A stretch of 64,000 nucleotides of DNA from Microbulbifer taiwanensis (GTDB lineage Bacteria; Pseudomonadota; Gammaproteobacteria; Pseudomonadales; Cellvibrionaceae). Positions within the stretch are counted from its first letter, which is position 1; each line of letters opens with the position of its first letter. Below the pieces are notes generated by a model that saw only the letters and a list, made by a program, of their open reading frames with translations, searched no databases and was not told the DNA's origin. The translations under genes were made by a program, and so were the position numbers. The stretch spans positions 1 to 64,000 of the forward strand of contig NZ_JACZFR010000025.1 of assembly GCF_014904815.1 (NCBI RefSeq), written 5' to 3'. This document shows, one piece after another, positions 17,749 through 24,632 of this stretch.

Positions 17749-17792
17749 GTAAGGGAGCGCCGGTCTTCTGTCGGGTATAAAACTGTCGGGCA

Positions 17793-17823
17793 CAAAAAAG
17801 CCCCTGCGGCAGCGCAGGGGCTC
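17793..17823 (-). terminator. Intrinsic terminator of the PPi-phosphofructokinase gene
   Basis: On the minus strand, a 9-base stem AGCCCCTGC / GCAGGGGCT is followed by six T, 27 bases past the stop codon at 17850. Confidence 0.85.
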
Positions 17824-17849
17824 TTCGCTGTCGATGCGATCGGGGCGGC

Positions 17850-19112
17850 TTATACGTCGAAGTCGTCCTTCAACTTCTTTTCCACCAGCACTTTTTTCAG
17901 TTTTGCGTACTGCGGCACTCCATCCCTGTAGGGCGGGTAGTCCTCGCCCTGGATCAGCGGGAGCAGATAGTCGCGGCCGGCCTGCGTGATGCCGAAACCG
18001 TCTTCGCTGATGTATTCCTTCGGCATCATCTTCTCGACGTTGGCCACGTCGGACAGCGGCGCTTCGCCCACGGACCAGCCGTATTCGGGGCCGGAATCGC
18101 GCACTATGGCCGGCATGATGGCGTTCTTGCCGGCCACGGCCATTTCCACCGCGGCGCGGCCGACGGCGTAGGCCTGGGCCACGTCGGTGGCGGAGGCGAT
18201 ATGGCGGGCGGCGCGCTGCAGGTAGTCGGCCAGGGCCCAGTGGTATTTCAGGCCCAGCTCATCCCTGACCATATTGGCCAGGGTCGGTGCCACGCCGCCC
18301 AGCTGCTTGTGGCCGAAGGCGTCGGTGGTGCCGGCGTCGGCGAGGAAGGTGCCGTCTTCGTACTGGGCGCCCTCGGAGGCGACGATCACGCAGTAGCCCT
18401 TCTCATCGACCGTCTTCTGTACCTTGGCCAGGAATTTGGTTTTGTCGAAGGCCACTTCCGGGAAGAGGATGATATGGGGTGCGTCGCCTTCTTCCTCTTG
18501 TGCCAGGGCGCCGGCGGCGGCGATCCAGCCCGCGTGGCGGCCCATCACCTCGAGGATGAACACCTTGGTGGAGGTGGCGCACATGGAGGCCACGTCCAGG
18601 GAGGCCTCCTTGGTGGAGACGGCCACATACTTGGCCACGGAGCCGAAGCCGGGGCAGTTGTCGGTGATCGGCAGGTCGTTGTCGACGGTCTTGGGGATGT
18701 GGATGGCCTGGATGGGGTAGCCCATGGTCTCGGACAGCTGGGACACCTTCAGGCAGGTGTCGGCGGAGTCGCCGCCGCCGTTATAGAAGAAGTAGCCGAT
18801 ATCGTGAGCCCTGAATACCTCGATCAGGCGCTCGTACTCGGCGCGATTGTCCTCCAGGCTCTTCAGCTTGTAGCGGCAGGAGCCGAAGGCGCCGGACGGG
18901 GTGTGGCGCAGGGCGGCGATGCTGTCGACACTCTCCTGGCCCACGTCGATCAACTCCTCGCGCAGCGCGCCGAGAATGCCGTTCAGCCCCGCGTAGACAT
19001 TGCCGATTTGGTCGTGATGCTCGCGCGCGGCTTCGATCACGCCACAGGCGGAAGCATTGATCACGGCAGTTACGCCGCCGGATTGAGCATAAAAGGCGTT
19101 CTTCTTCGACAT
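17850..19112 (-). CDS. pfp: Pyrophosphate-dependent 6-phosphofructokinase
   Basis: A 420-residue cytoplasmic enzyme interconverting fructose-6-phosphate and fructose-1,6-bisphosphate. Two positions that separate PPi from ATP enzymes are readable. The phosphate loop is NGGGDSAD, with Asp where ATP enzymes have Gly (E. coli position 104). IPKTVDNDL has Lys where ATP enzymes have Gly (position 124). Both indicate use of PPi, making the step reversible. PFK landmarks such as GRHAGWIAA are present. The start at ATG 19112 follows GTAGGA by five bases; the frame is open further upstream without conservation. It lies alone on the minus strand, divergent from mpl. Confidence 0.92.
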   Translation of the reverse strand: MSKKNAFYAQSGGVTAVINASACGVIEAAREHHDQIGNVYAGLNGILGALREELIDVGQESVDSIAALRHTPSGAFGSCRYKLKSLEDNRAEYERLIEVFRAHDIGYFFYNGGGDSADTCLKVSQLSETMGYPIQAIHIPKTVDNDLPITDNCPGFGSVAKYVAVSTKEASLDVASMCATSTKVFILEVMGRHAGWIAAAGALAQEEEGDAPHIILFPEVAFDKTKFLAKVQKTVDEKGYCVIVASEGAQYEDGTFLADAGTTDAFGHKQLGGVAPTLANMVRDELGLKYHWALADYLQRAARHIASATDVAQAYAVGRAAVEMAVAGKNAIMPAIVRDSGPEYGWSVGEAPLSDVANVEKMMPKEYISEDGFGITQAGRDYLLPLIQGEDYPPYRDGVPQYAKLKKVLVEKKLKDDFDV

Positions 19113-19267
19113 GGTCATCCTACAGGGGGGTTGAGAGGGGCAAATTCGGGGGCGGAGTCTAATGGAAAGGCGATGAAATTGCATTGAAACTGGGGTATTT
19201 GGCAATTACTGCTGCCAAATGCCGTGGTAAGCTTGCGCCGCAACCAGCAGGAGTACAAATTTCCGCC

Positions 19268-20656
19268 ATGCATATCCATATTCTAGGCATCTGCGGCACC
19301 TTTATGGGCAGCCTGGCCCAACTGGCCGTGGCCGAGGGGCACAGGGTGACCGGCAGCGACGCCAACGTCTATCCGCCCATGAGTACCCAGCTGCAGCAGG
19401 CGGGCATCCAGCTGACAGAGGGCTACGACCCGGCGCAGTTGGAGCCGGTGCCGGATCTGGTGATCATCGGCAATGCCCTGTCCCGCGGCAACCCGGCGGT
19501 GGAGGCGGTACTGGAGCAGGGCCTGCCCTATACATCGGGCGCCCAGTGGCTGTGCGACCACTTCCTCGGCGGACGCTGGGTGCTGGCGGTGTCCGGCACC
19601 CACGGCAAGACCACCACTTCGAGCATGCTGGCGTGGATACTGGAAACGGCGGATATGCAGCCGGGCTTCCTGATCGGCGGCGTGCCGGGCAACTTCGGCG
19701 TTTCCGCGCGCCTTGGCGAGAGCCCCTTCTTCGTGGTGGAGGCGGACGAATACGACACCGCCTTCTTCGACAAGCGCTCCAAGTTCGTGCACTACCGGCC
19801 GCGCACCCTGGTCATCAACAACCTGGAATTCGATCACGCGGATATCTTCGATGACCTGGCGGCCATCCAGCGTCAGTTCCACCACCTGGTGCGCACTGTG
19901 CCCGGCAACGGCCTGATAGTGGCCGCCGCCGAGGAATCGGTGGAAGCGGTACTGCAGCAGGGCTGCTGGAGTGAGGTGCAGCGCTTCGCCACCGAGGGGG
20001 CAGACGAGGTGCGCCTCGGCGACTGGCGTGCGGTAGATATCGCCGCGGACGGCAGCAGCTTTGGGGTCAGTTTCCGCGGCGCCGAGGTGGCGCGCGTGGA
20101 GTGGGACCTGACCGGCCTGCACAATGTGCGCAACGGCCTCGCGGCCATGGCCGCGGCGCGTCACGTGGGGGTGGACCCCAAGCTGGGCGCCCAGGCGCTG
20201 GGCAGCTTCGAGGGCGTCAAGCGGCGCATGGAGTGCCTCGGTGAGGTGGCCGGAATCCGCGTCTACGACGACTTTGCCCACCACCCGACCGCGATAGAGC
20301 ACACACTGAACGGCCTGCGCGCCAGGGTTGGGGACGAAAAGATCATCGCCCTGATAGAGCCGCGCTCCAATACCATGCGCATGGGGTGCCACCAGCACAA
20401 GCTGGCTCAGTCCTGCGCCGGCGCCGATCTGGTGCTCTGGTACCAGCCCGAGGGCATGAACTGGTCCCTTGGGGAGGTGGTACACCACTCCACAGTGCCG
20501 GCGAAGATATTCGACAATATCGAGGCCGGGGTAGAATCCGCGGTCAACTTGGCCGAGCCGGGCACGCACATAGTCGTGATGAGCAACGGCGGCTTCGGTG
20601 GCATTCACCAGCGCCTGATGGGTGCCCTCGAGCAAAAGCACGGAAGAAGCCCCTGA
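19268..20656 (+). CDS. mpl: UDP-N-acetylmuramate:L-alanyl-gamma-D-glutamyl-meso-diaminopimelate ligase
   Basis: A 462-residue Mur ligase that rejoins the recycled murein tripeptide to UDP-MurNAc in the cytoplasm. It opens with MHIHILGICGTFMGSLAQLA, characteristic of Mpl rather than MurC. The ATP-binding P-loop VSGTHGKTTTSSML follows, then VVEADEYDTAFFDKRSKF, the central LVINNLEFDHADIF segment, and the C-terminal-domain motif YDDFAHHPTAIEHTL. The frame is open upstream to 19184, but that part is not Mpl-like, so ATG 19268 is used. The AGGAG before it is rather far away (14 bases). ubiX follows after a palindromic repeat. Confidence 0.96.
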   Translation: MHIHILGICGTFMGSLAQLAVAEGHRVTGSDANVYPPMSTQLQQAGIQLTEGYDPAQLEPVPDLVIIGNALSRGNPAVEAVLEQGLPYTSGAQWLCDHFLGGRWVLAVSGTHGKTTTSSMLAWILETADMQPGFLIGGVPGNFGVSARLGESPFFVVEADEYDTAFFDKRSKFVHYRPRTLVINNLEFDHADIFDDLAAIQRQFHHLVRTVPGNGLIVAAAEESVEAVLQQGCWSEVQRFATEGADEVRLGDWRAVDIAADGSSFGVSFRGAEVARVEWDLTGLHNVRNGLAAMAAARHVGVDPKLGAQALGSFEGVKRRMECLGEVAGIRVYDDFAHHPTAIEHTLNGLRARVGDEKIIALIEPRSNTMRMGCHQHKLAQSCAGADLVLWYQPEGMNWSLGEVVHHSTVPAKIFDNIEAGVESAVNLAEPGTHIVVMSNGGFGGIHQRLMGALEQKHGRSP

Positions 20657-20658
20657 TC

Positions 20659-20731
20659 GTAGGGTGCGCCATGCGCACCGCGACCGGGGATTCCCTTGAA
20701 TTCGACAGAAGGTGCGCACGGCGCACCCTAC
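20659..20731. repeat. Palindromic repeat element between mpl and ubiX
   Basis: The 12-base termini GTAGGGTGCGCC (20659-20670) and GGCGCACCCTAC (20720-20731) are exact reverse complements. Each end also forms its own small hairpin (GGTGCGC-cat-GCGCACC and GGTGCGC-acg-GCGCACC). The same 12-mer terminus recurs at 59913-59924 between gcvT and gcvH. It is probably a dispersed REP-like element. Confidence 0.75.
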
Positions 20732-20743
20732 ACGGAAATTGCA

Positions 20744-21364
20744 TTGGCCCAATCCTCTTTTCACAAGACAGTCACCCTGGCGATGACCGGCGCCTCGGGC
20801 GCCCAGTACGGCCTGCGCCTGCTGCAGTGCCTGCTGGCCGCAGATGTGCGCGTCTGGCTGCTGATGTCCGATGCGGCCAGGGTGGTGATCGATACCGAGA
20901 CCGAGTTCCAGCTGCCCGAGGGCGGTGACGCAGAGCTGCAGGCCTTCTTCGCCGAGCGCTTCGGTGCCCACGAGGGCCAGCTGAAACTCTTCGGCAAGCG
21001 GGACTGGTTCTCGCCGGTGGCCTCGGGCACCGGCGCTCCGGCCAGTATGGTGATCTGCCCGGCCAGCGGCGGCACCCTGTCGGCGATTGCCTGTGGGGCC
21101 TCCAACAACCTGATAGAGCGTGCCGCGGATGTGGCTTTGAAAGAACGCCGCCAACTGGTACTGGTTCCGCGGGAGGCGCCCTATTCGGAGATACACCTGG
21201 AGAATATGCTCAAGCTGTCCCGCATGGGCGCGGTGATACTGCCGGCCAGCCCCGGTTTTTACCAAAAGCCGCGCTCGGTGGAGGACCTGGTGGACTTCGT
21301 CGTCGCGCGGCTGCTGGATCAGTTGGGCGTGGAGCAGAAGCTGCTGCCCAACTGGGGTGAATAA
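20744..21364 (+). CDS. ubiX: Flavin prenyltransferase UbiX
   Basis: A protein of about 206 residues. It has the UbiX nucleotide-binding start [18 protein letters not shown] and the [32 protein letters not shown] and [17 protein letters not shown] segments with the FMN and prenyl-phosphate binding residues. PASPGFY and [16 protein letters not shown] end it. It makes prenylated FMN, the cofactor of UbiD decarboxylases in ubiquinone synthesis. No ATG fits the conserved start; TTG 20744 after GGAAA gives the normal length, while an in-frame TTG at 20696 lies inside the upstream repeat. The Rdx-like gene follows five bases after the stop. Confidence 0.93.
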   Translation: MAQSSFHKTVTLAMTGASGAQYGLRLLQCLLAADVRVWLLMSDAARVVIDTETEFQLPEGGDAELQAFFAERFGAHEGQLKLFGKRDWFSPVASGTGAPASMVICPASGGTLSAIACGASNNLIERAADVALKERRQLVLVPREAPYSEIHLENMLKLSRMGAVILPASPGFYQKPRSVEDLVDFVVARLLDQLGVEQKLLPNWGE

Positions 21365-21368
21365 CGCA

Positions 21369-21644
21369 ATGAAACCGGCAATCACCATTCACTACTGTGT
21401 GCAGTGCAACTGGATGCTGCGCGCCACCTGGATGGCCCAGGAGCTGCTGTACACCTTTGCCGACGACCTGGAACAGGTGGCATTGAAGCCCGGCAGCGGC
21501 GGCGTATTTGCAATTTCCGTGGGCGATGAACTGATCTGGGAGCGCAAACGCGATGGCGGTTTTCCCGGGCCCAAGGAACTTAAACAGCGGGTGCGGGATC
21601 TGTTATTCCCCGAGCGCGATCTCGGGCATATCGACAAGCCCTGA
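21369..21644 (+). CDS. Rdx/SelW-SelT-SelH family thioredoxin-like protein
   Basis: A 91-residue protein with the Rdx fold: an N-terminal ITIHYCVQCNWMLRATWMAQELL strand-helix with a CxxC motif (Cys-Val-Gln-Cys), then a GSGGVFAISVGDELIWERKRDGGFPGPKELKQRVRDL stretch that is highly typical of the SelW-like family. Vertebrate relatives have selenocysteine in the CxxU; here it is cysteine. It is presumed to be a cytoplasmic redox protein, with no known bacterial substrate. The start at ATG 21369 follows GGGGTGA directly behind ubiX, so the two are likely co-transcribed. Confidence 0.88.
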   Translation: MKPAITIHYCVQCNWMLRATWMAQELLYTFADDLEQVALKPGSGGVFAISVGDELIWERKRDGGFPGPKELKQRVRDLLFPERDLGHIDKP

Positions 21645-21759
21645 AAAAATCCCAATTTTAACGGTGTGGGTGAACCTTTTGTTCGCCATTGCCGCGCCAG
21701 GGTGGATAAAATATTCCCGCCCGAGCGGCAAGCTATATTTCTAATTTAAGCGGAATTCT

Positions 21760-24348
21760 ATGCTGTCAGCCTTAAAGACCTGCTACGAAAACCTGGTAAT
21801 CCAGCGCCCCAGAATGACATTGCTGCTGGTGGGCCTGCTGTTACTGGCCGCCGCGCTGGGCCTGCCGCGCTTCAAGCTGGACGCGTCCGCGGACTCGCTG
21901 ACGCTGGAGGCAGACAAGTCCGTGGATTACTTCCGCGAGATTGCCGAGCGCTACGCCAGCGGCGACTTCCTCGTAGTCACCTACCGTCACAAGGGCGGCG
22001 ACCTGTTCGATGACGGTTCGCTGGCTACCCTCGGCCATCTGCGCGACGAGCTGGCACAGGTGGAGGGTGTGACCAGTGTACAGAGCATTCTCGATGTGCC
22101 GCTGCTCTACAGCCCCAAGCTGTCGATCACCGATATCAGCGACGGCATCCGCACATTGACCACGCCGGGCACCGACAAGAAGCTCGCGCGGCAGGAATTC
22201 CTGTCCAGCCCCATCTACCGCGAGCTGATCCTGAGCCCCGATGGCCAGACCACCGCACTGCTGGTCAATCTCGCACTGGACAGCCGCGGTATCGAGCTGG
22301 TGCGCGAGCGCGATGCCCTGCGCCGCAAGCGCAACGCAGAGGGTCTGAACGAGACGGAGATCGCGCGCCTGCAGGAGGTCAGTGCCGTCTACTTGCAGCA
22401 CCGCACCGGGCAGGAACAGGAGTCCCGTGCACGGGTTGTGGAAGTGCGGCAGATTCTCGACCGCTACAAGGGTGAGGCCGAGCTGTTCCTCGGCGGTGTG
22501 TCCATGATCACCGCCGATATGGTCTCCTTTATCAAGAGCGACCTGGTGGTGTTCGGCGCGGGCATACTGCTGTTTATCATCGCCACACTGTTGATCATCT
22601 TCCGCCAGCTGCGCTGGGTGCTGCTGCCATTGGCCACCTGCGTGACCACCGCGGTGATGATGCTGGGCCTGCTCAGCTGGCTGGACTGGCGCCTGACGGT
22701 GATCTCCGCCAACTTCGTCGCGTTGCTGCTGATCATCACCCTGGCGATCACCATTCACCTGGCGGTGCGCTACCGCGAATATATTGCCCAGCACCCGGAG
22801 TGGGATCGCGAGCAGCTGGCCCTGGCCGCAGTGCGCTTTATGGCCAAGCCCTGCCTGTACACGGCGCTCACCACCATCGTCGCCTTCGCATCGCTGGTGG
22901 TGAGCGGTATTCGCCCGGTAATCGATTTCGGCTGGATGATGACCATGGGGGTGACCCTGGCCCTGGCGCTGTCCTTCCTGATGATCCCCGCGTTGCTGAT
23001 GCTATTGCCGAAGCGCGCCGGTGACTTGAGCAAAGACAATTCCCAGGCGTTTACGCTGTTGTTTTCCCGCTTTGCCGAGCGGCGCCGCGGTGTGGTACTG
23101 GGTGTGTCCCTGATGTTGGCCATTGCCAGTGCCGTGGGCATTTCGCAACTGAAAGTGGAAAACCGCTTTATCGATTACTTCGATGATTCCACCGAAATTT
23201 ACCAGGGCATGCTGGTGATCGACCGCCGCCTCGGCGGCACCGTGACCCTGGATATTATTCTCGACAAGCCGCAACAGCAGGAAGCGGCCTTCGAGGGCGA
23301 GGAAGATCCCTTTGCGATGGATGCGGGCGCCGAAGAATCATTTGCCGAGGAGGATCCCTTTGCGGCCGAGGACCCCTTCGGCGGCGAGGGCGAGGCGGTG
23401 GAACAGAGCTACTGGTTTACCGTGGCCGGCCTGGCGCAAATAGAGCAGCTTCACGACTATCTCGAGGCGCAGCCGGAAATCGGCAAGGTGCAGTCCCTGG
23501 CCACCCTGTACAAGGTGGCCCGCGACCTGAACGGCGGCCCGTTGAACGATTTCGAACTGGCGGTGGCGCGTACCAGCCTGCCGGACGAGATCAGCGATGT
23601 GCTGGTGGAACCCTACCTGTCGGTGGAACACAACCAGGCCCGCATCACCCTGCGCGCCATGGAGACGGACCCGAACCTGCGTCGCGACGAGCTGATCCAG
23701 CGTATCTATAGCTACACCCAGGACGAAATGGGGATAGCGCCGGAAAATATTCACCAGACCGGCCTGCTGGTGCTCTACAACAATATGCTGCAGAGCCTGT
23801 TCAAGTCACAGATACTGACGCTGGGCGCGGTGTTTGTCGGCATACTGCTGATGTTCCTGGTGCTGTTCCGCTCCCTGTCCCTGGCGGTCATTGCGCTGGT
23901 GCCGAATATGCTCGCGGCCTGTGTGGTGCTCGGCGGTATGGGCCTGGCCGGAATTCCGCTGGATATGATGACCATCACCATCGCTGCGATCACCGTGGGT
24001 ATCGGCGTGGACCACGCGATCCACTACCTGTATCGCTTCCGTGCCGAATTCGCGAAGGACGGCGATTATGTGGCGACCATGCACCGCAGCCACGCGACCA
24101 TCGGCCGCGCCATGTTCTACACCGCCATCACCATCATTGCCGGCTTTTCGATACTGGCCCTGTCCAAGTTTGTGCCATCGATTTATTTCGGCCTGCTCAC
24201 CGCACTGGCCATGTCCGCGGCTTTATTAGGTTCGCTGACATTGCTGCCGCTGCTGTTGTTGCTGTTCAAGCCGCTGGAGGCCCCTGAGTTGCTGGAGAAG
24301 TCGCCGGGAAAGCCGCTGACGGTGGAAGAGGGGCTGGCTAGCTCCTGA
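21760..24348 (+). CDS. RND/MMPL-family exporter (sterol-sensing-domain type)
   Basis: An 862-residue inner-membrane protein made of two repeats, each with one lead helix, a large periplasmic loop and five further helices (about 12 in all). The first half has its lead helix at about 20-36 and its helix bundle at about 265-415; the second spans about 680-840 with ITVGIGVDHAIHYLYRFR, where the GxxxD/DH motif carries the expected proton-relay Asp. This fits MMPL/HpnN-like lipid exporters rather than the AcrB drug-pump branch, as there is no adaptor protein gene nearby. An acidic low-complexity insert (about 505-545, repeats of EEDPFA) is unusual. The cargo is unknown. A terminator follows. Confidence 0.88.
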   Translation: MLSALKTCYENLVIQRPRMTLLLVGLLLLAAALGLPRFKLDASADSLTLEADKSVDYFREIAERYASGDFLVVTYRHKGGDLFDDGSLATLGHLRDELAQVEGVTSVQSILDVPLLYSPKLSITDISDGIRTLTTPGTDKKLARQEFLSSPIYRELILSPDGQTTALLVNLALDSRGIELVRERDALRRKRNAEGLNETEIARLQEVSAVYLQHRTGQEQESRARVVEVRQILDRYKGEAELFLGGVSMITADMVSFIKSDLVVFGAGILLFIIATLLIIFRQLRWVLLPLATCVTTAVMMLGLLSWLDWRLTVISANFVALLLIITLAITIHLAVRYREYIAQHPEWDREQLALAAVRFMAKPCLYTALTTIVAFASLVVSGIRPVIDFGWMMTMGVTLALALSFLMIPALLMLLPKRAGDLSKDNSQAFTLLFSRFAERRRGVVLGVSLMLAIASAVGISQLKVENRFIDYFDDSTEIYQGMLVIDRRLGGTVTLDIILDKPQQQEAAFEGEEDPFAMDAGAEESFAEEDPFAAEDPFGGEGEAVEQSYWFTVAGLAQIEQLHDYLEAQPEIGKVQSLATLYKVARDLNGGPLNDFELAVARTSLPDEISDVLVEPYLSVEHNQARITLRAMETDPNLRRDELIQRIYSYTQDEMGIAPENIHQTGLLVLYNNMLQSLFKSQILTLGAVFVGILLMFLVLFRSLSLAVIALVPNMLAACVVLGGMGLAGIPLDMMTITIAAITVGIGVDHAIHYLYRFRAEFAKDGDYVATMHRSHATIGRAMFYTAITIIAGFSILALSKFVPSIYFGLLTALAMSAALLGSLTLLPLLLLLFKPLEAPELLEKSPGKPLTVEEGLASS

Positions 24349-24373
24349 GTTGGGCTGCCTTTCAATAGAGATT

Positions 24374-24409
24374 AAAAAAGCCGGATGCGATATCGCACCC
24401 GGCTTTTTT
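24374..24409 (+). terminator. Intrinsic terminator of the RND exporter gene
   Basis: AAAAAAGCCGG and CCGGCTTTTTT flank an inner stem TGCGA-TATCGCA. The structure begins 26 bases past the stop codon and is symmetrical enough to work in both directions. Confidence 0.85.
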
Positions 24410-24418
24410 ATTGCCACA

Positions 24419-24568
24419 TGTAGGATGGGCACAAATCGGCAGGACAGCCGATTTGGTCGCCGAAGGCGCGCGAAGGGCGAGCGCCATGGATGGCGCGAGT
24501 CAAAGAAGCGCAGCGACGTGCCCATCGGCGGGCGTCTGATGGGCACGCTTCGCTTTGCCCATCCTGCA
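24419..24568. repeat. Compound palindromic repeat between two terminators
   Basis: The termini TGTAGGATGGGC (24419-24430) and GCCCATCCTGCA (24557-24568) are reverse complements with one mismatch. Inside are two more hairpins: AAATCGGC-aggaca-GCCGATTT, and GTGCCCATC paired with GATGGGCAC. There is no reading frame. This 150-base element looks like a dispersed intergenic repeat of the kind common in gammaproteobacteria. Confidence 0.7.
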
Positions 24569-24586
24569 AAACAATAAACCCCAAAT

Positions 24587-24610
24587 AAAAAAGCGCCGCA
24601 AAAGCGGCGC
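24587..24610 (-). terminator. Intrinsic terminator of the TonB receptor gene 24633-27455
   Basis: On the minus strand a 7-base stem GCGCCGC / GCGGCGC with a 4-base loop is followed by six T, 23 bases past the stop codon. Confidence 0.85.
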
Positions 24611-24632
24611 GCAAGCAGGAGAGGGCGGGCGA

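Noticed and set aside
19283..21388. A 701-codon minus-strand open frame opposite mpl and ubiX
   Set aside because: It is antisense to two confidently identified genes and has a His/Gln/Arg-rich shadow-type composition.
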